DNA from: Neonectria sp. B-13
Lineage: Eukaryota; Ascomycota; Sordariomycetes; Hypocreales; Nectriaceae
Length of the DNA: 64,000 bases
Assembly: GCA_002682825.1 (NCBI GenBank)
Contig: NOKP01000055.1
Span: forward strand, 62,001 to 126,000
Direction: 5' to 3'
Below the pieces are notes generated by a model. The model did not search any database. It had not been told where the DNA came from and saw only the letters and a program-made list of their open reading frames with translations. Below are positions 55,772 through 64,000 of the stretch, in pieces (position 1 is the stretch's first letter; every line of letters starts with the position of its first letter). Made by a program: the position numbers and the translations under genes.

Positions 55772-57028
55772 GTACAGCCAGAGTGCGCAATACAGCAGGG
55801 AGGGGGGGCAGATATTATACCATTTAGTAACAATTAATTACGCGTCAAGGGCTATCCTCGACCGCCATCTTTCAATCAGCAACCTTTCAGTTTCGGAACT
55901 CTTGTGAGTCCAGTCCAGGTTCCAGGGTATTGTCCAGGTTCCCCAATTGACATGCTTAACGCTAATGCAAGATCTTGCGCAGAAGTGGAGCGTAGGGTAG
56001 CAGAAGGGAACCCGAGGGATTGGGATCGCAACAAAAGTTCCGCAGGCGATGACGGGAACAGCGCATCTCCCGCAGTGCTTTCTTTGTCGCTGGTAGACAA
56101 GCCGATTCGATGAAGCCAATTGAGCGGATTGGCATCGATCCAACGGTGGTGGTGGCAGCTGGTCGTCAAGGGTGAGGAGTCGCAAGCTTGAGAAGAAGTA
56201 TGAGAAGTATGAGGTGGCAAAGTCATCAATCCACATGATCAAGGTCAAGGGAGCCCCAAGTTCTGTGACCTTCTCCCTCCACCCAGTTCATCTTGCCCGC
56301 AACTTCCCCACAGTTTGCATGCAACCTGCTCAGCCAGTCAAACAGCTCCCTTCTCCGCATGAATCATGTTAGACCACGGCCTTTTGCTGGGTAAGAATGT
56401 GTCAACCCCGCAGGATAGACGCTGGAGAACTGGAGAACTGGAGAAGCAACAAGGCCTTCCCCATGCTTCCCCATGACGACCGGTCCCGTGGGGACTCCAA
56501 GTTTCGGGCTCCGGCCAAGGCGTCGGGCCAGACTTGCTGTTTACGGGTGGACGAGTTCCCCCGCGCTGCCGGAGCTCAATCTCAAAACATTCAAGCGCCC
56601 TCGTCGATTGGATCAAGGCTCTAGCTTGACTCGCTTCTAGGGAGTCATGCGTCGCCATTGTTCAGCCGACCCAATAGGCGATTAGCGTATAATTCCAGTA
56701 CGAGGGGACGGGTTTCCCACTGGGTAGGTTCGCCGGAATAGTGCGGGGTTGGCATCTGGACCAGAAGCCAGACAGGGGCTGTAGTTCATGCCAGAGCCAC
56801 AATCTCTCCTCTGAGTAGAGCGGCTATAGCCCAATTAGAAGGGGTTAGGGCATAATCTCCATCCTAGTAGCGCTGCAATCAGACGTCGTATTCTCCGCCG
56901 AACGCGGAAAGTTTGGACATGTTTACTCGAGTCGAGCCAACATGTGCTTAGCTATATATACGTGATCGGCGTCCGTCCACTTGTTCTGTATCTACCAGCA
57001 ACCAGAAACAGTCTGGGTAGTAGCCATC
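55772..57028. other. Intergenic region, no gene recognised
   Basis: About 1.25 kb. Frames such as 55838-56248 (minus) show no family features. The right end holds the sugar porter promoter, including CTCGAGTCGAG near 56927 and TATATATA near 56955. Confidence 0.5.
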
Positions 57029-58822
57029 ATGATTCCTCCCAAGACCTACCAGGTATGCCGGGAGCTCCTTTGCCACCCTCAACGCAGAGCCTGCTGCTAA
57101 CAATTCCACAGTTCCTCGTCGGCGTTTTCGCCTCGCTCGGATCCTTCAACTACGGGTAAGACATATCACCCAGAGTCAAAAAGAGACGCAGCACACGGCT
57201 AACATTCAAAACAGTTATGATCTGGGCGTCATCGGAGGCAGTGTTGCTTCGCCTGCCTTTATAGCGAAATTCCACCCAAACCCAAACGAGGTGTACGTGC
57301 ACCACGAAACCGCAACTACATGTCTTTCTCCGCTAACCTGCTCGTAGCGGCGCCGTCGTCTCCCTCTTCACTGGAGGTGGCTTCTTTGGAGCTGCCGTGG
57401 CTGGTCCCATGGGTGACTGGCTGGGCAGAAGACTGTCCATCATGATCGGTGCCATAATCTTCTGCCTCGGCGGTGCCTTGCAAGCCGCAGGAAAGAACTT
57501 GTCTTTCTTCTACGCTGGTCGAGCTGTCGGTGGCCTTGGTGTCGGTATTCTGGTCATGATCGTGCCCATGTACCAGGCCGAGATTGCTCACCCTTCTATC
57601 CGAGGTCGCGTCACTGGCCTTCAGCAACTGATGCTCGGTATTGGAGCCGTCTTCGCAAGTGAGTTTGAACTTTTAACACGCCCATCGTCAAGATCCAGCG
57701 ACTAACCTTGCCTAGCATGGACTGTTTACGGCACCAACTTGCATTACGACGACGACTCGCAGTGGCGCATCCCTATCGGCCTGCAGATCATCCCCGCCGG
57801 CATCCTCGCCCTCATGATCCTCTTCTTCCCGGAATCGCCCCGATGGCTGATTGACCACGGCAAGGAAGAGGAGGGCCTCAAGACTTTGGCTAGACTTCAC
57901 GCCAACGGAAACGAAAGCGACCCTTGGGTTCAAGCCGAGTACTTCCAGATTCAATCCGCCATTGCCCACGAGCACGAACACGAAGCAAAGGGCTACCGAG
58001 ATTTGTTCACCGATCGTTCGAGCTTCCGTCGACTTTTTCTCGTCACAGCCCTGCAGGCCTCGGTACAAATGACTGGAGTCTCAGCCATGTATGGATACCC
58101 CTAACCCGAATAATGTCTATCATAACCACTAACTTGAACCAAGTCAATACTTCACTCCCGACATCTATAAAACCATGCAGATCGGAACCACGGATGCATT
58201 GAAGTACCAGGCCATCAGCAACGTGCTCTCTGTCGTCGCCCAGCTCTGCACTGTGCTCTTCATCGACAAGCTCGGCCGTCGCTGGCCGCTCATCTCGGGC
58301 AACGGAATCAACTGCCTTTGCTTCATCATAGTTACTGTGTGCATCGCCAGGTTTCCCCATGTTTCCAAGCCGGTTCAGAACTCCCTTGGCTGGCTCTTCA
58401 TCGTAACCAACTGGTGCTACCAAGTCAGTTTCTCATTCACCTGTGGCTCCCTATCATGGATCATTCCCGCCGAGGTGTTTGACACCAAGACCCGCTCCAA
58501 GGGTATTTCCATTGGTGTCATGGTCTCCTTCGCTTTCAACACCATGATTGGACAGATCACCGCGCCGGCCATCAAGGACATCGGTTGGAGATACTTCCTT
58601 CTTTTCGTCATTTGCAATTGCACCAACGCCATCTTCTTCTGGGCCTTCATGCCAGAGACGAAGTTGCTGCCGCTTGAAGAGATGAATGCCTTGTTCTCCA
58701 GCACGTCATGGTTTGTGCCAGGTACATCTCAAAAACATGTGAGCGACCTGGACGCAAGGGTCGAGGAGGCTAAGTCGAACAAGGAGGATATGGTGGGCAC
58801 GCAAGTTGAGGCTATTCACTAG
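57029..58822 (+). CDS. MFS sugar porter (hexose/pentose transporter-like)
   Basis: Six exons, 57029-57052, 57112-57155, 57215-57292, 57348-57658, 57716-58088 and 58144-58822, give 502 residues; all five introns are 50-60 nt with GT-AG ends. The first three exons are tiny (24, 44, 78 nt) and only spliced do they yield the TM1 motif SFNYGYDLGVIGGS. Family motifs are GDWLGRRLSI, GRAVGGLGVGILVMIVPMYQ, AEIAHPSIRGR, PESPRWLIDHGK, DKLGRRW and the closing PETKLLPLEEM (usually PETKGxxLEE). Twelve helices fit. Known: proton-coupled or facilitative uptake of monosaccharides or polyols at the plasma membrane. A ribokinase gene lies 4 kb downstream with a regulator between, so a pentose is possible. Confidence 0.94.
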
Positions 58823-60317
58823 TCTTTTGCAGCTTTAGCCTACCAGAGCTAGTTCTCTTATTCTCAGAAGACTTCGCTTGAACACAAGTTACGAACTGTT
58901 AGCTTAGACACATAGTTTACCCGACAAATATACCACTCATAAGCATTGATTCTTTTCTTTCTCTAGCTATAGTGATTTGCCTCTTCCTCGGGCTGAGAAG
59001 CCCGGTTGTTCACAGCATGGGCTTCTATTTAAAACGGGACTGGATTTGATAAAGTCAACAAGGCCGGACCACTAAGAATTTTTTACCGCATTATTGACAC
59101 AACTAACATGTCAGTCCTTAGGGTTCGCCAACATTCCGGTCCACACGGAAACTGTATCTGAAGTAACCGGGTCTCAGAGTTATCTGAATTGGTCCACCCA
59201 AAGCCCATACTGAAACTAGAATGCTAAGTCTCTTGTTCTACACAGTATCCGTATCAATCCGATTTGGCCAGGGTTTAGATATATACTTTTTGTTTGTTTT
59301 GTTTGTTTGTATTATTTACATCGTACAGGATCAGCCCGCCTGTTCCTCTTGGGACAAGACAACATACTATACAGGCTAAGACTAAAGGTACAGGGTAGGA
59401 GGTTTTACTCCTATGTACAGGGTAGGTCACTTAGGTCACTAGCATAGCTCCCTAGGGAGATAAAGCTTAGCTTCCAAAAACGCATCTCCTGGCTTTTCCC
59501 TCTATCCTCTACACCCTCTAGCATTTCAACGGCAAAAATGCACACAACTTGATCCTACTATGAGCCTGTCAGTAGGTCTCAGATAGCATAGATTAGACTC
59601 TACTGTCAGCTAATAGTTTTATAGGAAAGAGAACCATCTGAAAAACCCTAGGCATCCGTCGGAACAGTCAAGCAGATGGCTAGGCATTAGGACCTGAGGG
59701 GCCTAGGGCCTAGTCATGGCCATAAAATTGGGTGCCCAAGTCTAACACAAAGTCGAGCCCAAGCAAGGGAAGGGATACACACAAACGATCAATAGGAAAT
59801 AACAGAGGAAAGGAGAGGTAGGGAGAGGTAGGGAGAGAGAGAGAAGGAAGAAGGAAGGAAAAGACGCGTCACTGGCAAAGGCAGATAGCCCCGAAGAAGT
59901 TTGATAACTTCGCCAGTCGAGTGAACTTTTAGATATATACAGTGCAAGTAGGGATATGGTATAGGGTAGCACTAATTATTGCGGGCAATGTACTATAGGC
60001 AGGTGCGCATGCACTAATGGCCGAGTTGGCGATTGAGTTCCAAGCCTTTGAGGACTAGATACTGTCATTATCTGTTGGACGAGCGGCTGAGCTACAGAAA
60101 ACAGTTAATCCTATTATAATTATTGTTTTCAACAGAACTTTAGGATCGAGGGCAAAGTTTATGGAGATCACGTGATTGACTTCTTTAGTTCGTTGGCTGC
60201 ATCTTTTAAAACCACCCTGGGTCCCCGCTTAATGCTCCTTTTTTTCCCTCCCTCCCAGCAGTCACATCTCAACCCGTTCCGGCAACACCATGTTCTCCGA
60301 GTTGGCGTCTTGAAATA
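58823..60317. other. Intergenic region with simple repeats
   Basis: About 1.5 kb without a recognised gene. It has GTTTGTTT repeats near 59290-59310 and a 12-bp direct repeat GTACAGGGTAGG at 59388-59399 and 59415-59426 with a small inverted AGGAG/CTCCT between. A purine-rich tract at ~59803-59864 includes GAGAGGTAGG twice. No coding frame is convincing. Confidence 0.55.
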
Positions 60318-62100
60318 ATGCCTGTCATACGAAGCATACCAGAGAGCAAAAGACGGTCCCGCACGGGATGCTTGCCTTGTCGAAAACGTCGAAGGAAATG
60401 TAAGCCGGTCGATCCTACAATTTCTTGGAGTGATGTGCATACAAGTAAGTCACTGCTTGTAGCAAGACATTCTAACATTATATTAAGGCAACGAGAAAAG
60501 GCCACAATGCGGAAACTGCGAGGCTAGAAACGTAACGTGTGAATATAAGGAGTGGGCATTTGTACCAGGAGTGCTTTCGTCATTAAGCAACAAGGATCCC
60601 GTCCGCAATGAAAATGAGGATGCTATTGAATCTCCTACGGTTGGTCACTGTTCAACTTGGCAGACCTCCTTCTGACTTCAGGCTTCAGTTTGCTCAAGGC
60701 GACTTGCTCTCTTTCTCAAAGCCGAGTTCACCCGATCAGCCCACAAACGATTCACCACACAGTTTCGTATACTCGGCGACAGAGAATACCGCTAGGCATT
60801 TGGCATTCACTGCCTCCCCGTTAGCCAGCCTTGTTTCTCACGAGTTGAGGAACGATCAAATCCTCACGCCTCTAAAGTGGAACGAAACCGTCGCTTCCGA
60901 TGAAGGCCAATGCAACAAACAAACAGCGATGCACTGCTTCTGGTATCAAATAGTACCTTGGATAGATTCCAATGCTCCCAAATCTCTATTTGGCTCCAAA
61001 ATTATGACTTTAGCACAAGAGAAGGCAATCATCATGGATGCCGCTATTTACCTTGCAAGACGCCGGATCAGGCGCGCTGAGCCTGCCAGCGAAGAGGCTC
61101 AACTTTTACAAGAGATGCAGAATCGACTTCCTTTAGAGAATGCTTTCATTGCAGATGTCGGGCGATCATTGCTCGCTCTTGGAGGCCTATTCAGCGCTGG
61201 CCCGTCGCAGTGGACAAATTTCCTTTTTCACCACGCACAACCAGATGCGCCAAGCCAAGCCTTTGAAGATGTGGATGAACCTCTCAAGACATTGCTCCGG
61301 TTCCATATGAAAATTGGTCAGTCACATTTTGGAGGGTTCACGTGGAAGATACTAACCGTACAGACCTTGCTACATCTATGATATGCAACAAGCCACCATC
61401 GATGAAGCTCCCGCTCTCCTCGAACAGATGCTTCTTTAGCACGTCTTTCACAGTCATGGAAAAATACGACTCATGCTTATTATGTCTCTTCGAGTGTCTT
61501 CGGCTGATTCACTACGAGCTGATCCCTCTCCTAACAGATCCGCCCAATATGCAATCAGCAACTCGGGAATCATACTCCTTGAAATGGGCAGCGTGGTCCA
61601 GCTTATGGACAAGCTGCATGCAATGGTTCCAAGATCGGCCACCCGGAATGAAACCAGTCCTGGAAAGTCCCAATGCCGATATCAATGCGACCATCACTCA
61701 GGATTCGCCATTCCCAGCGGATATCTACACCAGCGCGATTTCTCTACAGGCCAACCTCACTATGCACCTATCGTCCCTCCTCCTTCTTACTTACAAGCCA
61801 AGGTTGATCAAATTGTCGAGGTTCCCGCATCGTCTGATTTCGAGAAGCTGGCACACTCAGAAAATCGCCCGGCTGGCGGTGTGGAACAACTTTGCAGAAC
61901 AATGGGACCCTATTGTGATGGCTGCTCTTCTTCGAGTCGCAAGTGAAATGACACATGCTTCACAGCAAGAAGCACTGTTGGGGTGCTTTCAACGCTTCAC
62001 AGATGCAACAAATATTCCCTTGGACGAGGAAATCAGGAGTCTACGCCGGTATTGGCACTCTTCGAGTCATAGTAGTCCGCCCAATAAGCCCCAGCCCTGA
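60318..62100 (+). CDS. Zn2Cys6 transcription factor (PF11951-type)
   Basis: Four exons, 60318-60399, 60488-60639, 60689-61316 and 61364-62100, give 532 residues. Intron 1 (88 nt, GTAAGC...TTAAG) splits the third Cys codon; removing it completes the zinc cluster C18-X2-C21-X6-C28-X6-C35-X2-C38-X6-C45 (GCLPCRKRRRKC; RPQCGNCEARNVTC). Intron 3 (47 nt, GTCAGT, ACTAAC branch, CAG) is strong. Intron 2 (49 nt, GTTGGT...TCAG) is the least certain but is needed to keep frame. The rest matches PF11951-like regulators (LASLVSHELRNDQIL, EKAIIMDAAIYLARRR, VWNNFAEQWDPIVMAALLRVASEMT). It is convergent with the ribokinase gene, and the sugar porter is upstream on the same strand. The start is the only ATG just before the cluster. 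Confidence 0.88.
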
Positions 62101-62180
62101 TGGCTTGAGTCGGATAATCGTTCAGCAACGAAGAAAAGGAACGGACAGGGTTGGGCAAAATATTGAACTCTTCACCTTAG

Positions 62181-63152
62181 CTACAACTCGTCCTTCCACG
62201 GTATAGATACCTGGGCACCCCTTTTCGACACGGTGTTCGACGAGGCCATGATGCTTTGCCTGACAGCTCCGTCGATATCAAACTTCTCGGATCGTGCAAT
62301 GGCATCAACGGCACGTATCGCATACGCCCCAATGAAGGTATCGCCAGCTGCAGTTGTATCAACAACTTGGACCTTGATCGCTGGAACGAGAGCTTTGCCG
62401 ACATTGTTCATGTAATAGGCGCCTCTTCCACCAAGAGTGATTACCACGTTTTGAACGCCTCGGGTCAGAAACTGAGCAGCAATTCTTTCCACTGTCGCAA
62501 AGTCTTCCAGGTCAGACTCCTCGACATCAGACAACAAAGCCGCCTCGCTCTCGTTCAGAATCAAGTGCGCCAGGCCCTGATAAGCCTCTGCCGGTAGCTT
62601 TTGAGCAGGCGCAGGATTGAGAAGAACAGCGATTCCTGTCTTCTTAGCAGTCCCCAGCGCCTGGATGACAGTCTCCATGGGAACTTCCAGTTGCATGATG
62701 AGGAGATTAGGTGTCGGGCCTGGTAGCTGACTGAAATGGGCAGGCCGCAGCGAGGCATTTGCTCCCGGCGAGAGAATGATGCGGTTCTGGCCAGATGGCT
62801 CATCCACTATAATTATGGCAATGCCGGTCTTGGATTCAGCGCTATCATCTCGGTTGATAATTATTGAGCTGGTCTCCACGCCATATGACTTGAGGCTGTC
62901 CAGAAGAACAGGGCCGTAGGCGTCTGCACCGACGGCCCCGATCATGACGACGTCGACGCTCGGTTCATTAAGAGTTGAGGCCCGAGAGAGCTTTGCACAA
63001 GCTACAGCTTGGTTTGCACCCTTGCCTCCAGGAAAGACATCGAACTGGTTGGCGGTAATCGTTTCTCCAGGGCGTGGATGGTGGGGTACGTAGGAAACCA
63101 GGTCAATGTTCAGGGAGCCGAGAACACTGATGACTGGTCTTGGTGGTGACAT
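62181..63152 (-). CDS. Ribokinase (PfkB family)
   Basis: A single exon encodes 323 residues from ATG 63152; the frame is open for another 100 codons upstream, but that part does not look like the family, and MSPPRPVISVLGSLNIDLVS is the normal start. PfkB signature 1 is FPGGKGANQAVACAKLS; signature 2 is VVDTTAAGDTFIGAYA, with the catalytic Asp and anion hole. NPAPAQKLP and LILNESEAALLSD are also typical. Known: ribokinase makes ribose 5-phosphate from ribose and ATP in the cytosol and is activated by K+. Its gene is convergent with the PF11951 regulator (80 bp between stops). A repeat-rich inverted structure lies ~330-385 bp upstream of its start. Confidence 0.95.
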   Translation of the reverse strand: MSPPRPVISVLGSLNIDLVSYVPHHPRPGETITANQFDVFPGGKGANQAVACAKLSRASTLNEPSVDVVMIGAVGADAYGPVLLDSLKSYGVETSSIIINRDDSAESKTGIAIIIVDEPSGQNRIILSPGANASLRPAHFSQLPGPTPNLLIMQLEVPMETVIQALGTAKKTGIAVLLNPAPAQKLPAEAYQGLAHLILNESEAALLSDVEESDLEDFATVERIAAQFLTRGVQNVVITLGGRGAYYMNNVGKALVPAIKVQVVDTTAAGDTFIGAYAIRAVDAIARSEKFDIDGAVRQSIMASSNTVSKRGAQVSIPWKDEL

Positions 63153-63480
63153 TATCAATGTTCTTGAGACCTGGATGGTATCAAACGAGATTGTGGTAGA
63201 CAGAGTCCAAGATTGTGTTGAGTGAAGCTCCAGCTCAGCAAAGCCAAGGCCGGAAGGACATACGGCAACGGGGCCTGGTGGCCTTTTGAAGACGAGACGA
63301 ACAGGACCCTCAGTCTGCCATATTGGGCACTGCTCTAAGCCTTGTTCAATGCGGGACCAGAGAAGGCGAATCCAGGAGAGCAGCGCTACGCTGAATGGGG
63401 CTGATTGTTGGGCAGTGGGGAGAATATAGCCAAACACTTCGTCGATGGACATGGACCTTGCACTGGATACCCGCTCGCAT

Positions 63481-63537
63481 CTGTGCTCCGTAGCCTATTC
63501 CGTAGCCTATACCCCGTAGCCTACAGGTGGAGCACAG
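63481..63537. repeat. Inverted repeat enclosing three CCGTAGCCTA(T/C) copies
   Basis: CTGTGCTCC (63481-63489) and its exact reverse complement GGAGCACAG (63529-63537) enclose a 39-bp loop. Three direct copies of CCGTAGCCTA lie at 63488-63497, 63500-63509 and 63514-63523. It sits between the ribokinase promoter and the 3' end of the next regulator gene, so it could be a regulatory element of ribokinase or a 3' structure of the neighbour. Confidence 0.6.
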
Positions 63538-63684
63538 CGAGACGTGAGGCTCTCAGTTGAGTTCAAATCCCACATCGCTTTCCATGCGGGTAGGCGTTGC
63601 CGCCATCAAATATGTACAGTCTAGTCTACAACAGCCCTAGAGGCCGTCTCAAAGTGCCCTCCACGACCGGTTAGATATTGGTGC

Positions 63685-64000
63685 CTACGGATCGCCAAAA
63701 GCGTCTTCGACTTCATACCCCCATTCAGCCTCCAGGTCTCTTAACCTCCATAACGCTCCCCAGCCAGTTGTACGGTCGATTGACTTGAGCAGCTGGGCTA
63801 TTTGCCTCCGCTCACTAACATGGGAGAAGAGTCTACCAGCTATATACAGGGGTTGAATAGAGTTAACCATGCTTCCGGGATGAGGGTTTGCGCTTGAGAT
63901 TCCGATGACCATTCTAGCATGCCATAACGCAAGACATTGGGAGTCCACGTTTTGCTCTGGTGGACTCATCTCCAACATCAGGATGCACGCTGCGTGATAT
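63685..64000 (-). CDS. C-terminal end of a fungal-specific transcription factor (cut by window edge)
   Basis: The frame is open from the right edge to the stop at 63685, about 104 residues. The text YHAACILMLEMSPPEQN, then NSIQPLYIAGRLFSHVSERR and SIDRTTGWGALWRLRDLEAE, is the characteristic end of PF11951-type Zn2Cys6 regulators. The DNA-binding part would lie outside the window. In-frame ATGs (63978 and later) are internal. It would be the seventh regulator of this class in the window. Confidence 0.7.
   Translation of the reverse strand, partial: YHAACILMLEMSPPEQNVDSQCLALWHARMVIGISSANPHPGSMVNSIQPLYIAGRLFSHVSERRQIAQLLKSIDRTTGWGALWRLRDLEAEWGYEVEDAFGDP

Noticed and set aside
62181..63452. 423-residue version of the ribokinase
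   Set aside because: The 100 extra N-terminal residues lack family similarity; the ribokinase start at 63152 has the normal N-terminus.
63541..63610. tRNA-like B box (GAGTTCAAATCCCA)
   Set aside because: Flanking bases do not form a T-arm stem or acceptor stem, and no A box lies at the right distance.

Overview
The window looks like nuclear DNA of a filamentous ascomycete (Pezizomycotina). Most genes are interrupted by 45-130 nt introns with GTNNGT donors, CTAAC/CTGAC branch sites and YAG acceptors. The families are typical of such fungi: Zn2Cys6 regulators, MFS, PDR and RTA1 transporters, a HET-domain remnant, WSC/DUF1996, a proteinase K-like protease, a CDH-like GMC flavoenzyme, Old Yellow Enzyme and SET/MYND proteins. 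I cannot name the species. I reconstructed gene models by hand by matching splice sites and frame; no transcript evidence was used.

Layout. 1-8 kb: a partial secreted GMC oxidoreductase, a maltose-acetyltransferase-like enzyme with a GC-AG intron, a cysteine-rich small secreted protein behind a short minisatellite, and a DHA1 drug:H+ antiporter. 8-14 kb: a Zn2Cys6 regulator divergent from that antiporter, a small secreted apple-like protein, and a decayed HET gene between two copies of a ~165 bp direct repeat. 14-25 kb: a membrane protein with a 14-residue tandem repeat, a secreted subtilase, an MCT-type transporter head-to-head with a Zn2Cys6 regulator, and a secreted amidohydrolase. 25-37 kb: a DUF6594-like membrane protein, a SET+MYND protein, a Zn2Cys6 regulator with a 19-nt exon head-to-head with an RTA1 protein, a single-pass surface protein and a MYND protein. 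37-50 kb: a Zn2Cys6 regulator head-to-head with a PDR ABC transporter (a perfect TCCGCGGA palindrome between them), an ACS-type MFS permease, and a GFA enzyme head-to-head with an Old Yellow Enzyme across a CTCCG-rich promoter. A 94-base G run lies at 49.9-50.0 kb. 50-64 kb: a Zn2Cys6 regulator, a DUF1996/4xWSC secreted protein, a sugar porter, another Zn2Cys6 regulator, a ribokinase, and the C-terminus of a further regulator cut by the right edge.

How the genes may work together. No PKS, NRPS or terpene backbone gene is visible, so I do not call a secondary-metabolite cluster. The main theme is four head-to-head pairs of a Zn2Cys6 regulator with a membrane transport-type protein within 33 kb. 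Three of the four shared promoters carry repeated or palindromic GC-rich sites suitable for zinc-cluster dimers. The ABC/RTA1/DHA1 transporters with OYE and GFA suggest xenobiotic or reactive-carbonyl defence. The sugar porter, regulator and ribokinase suggest a small pentose-use module. These functional links are inference.
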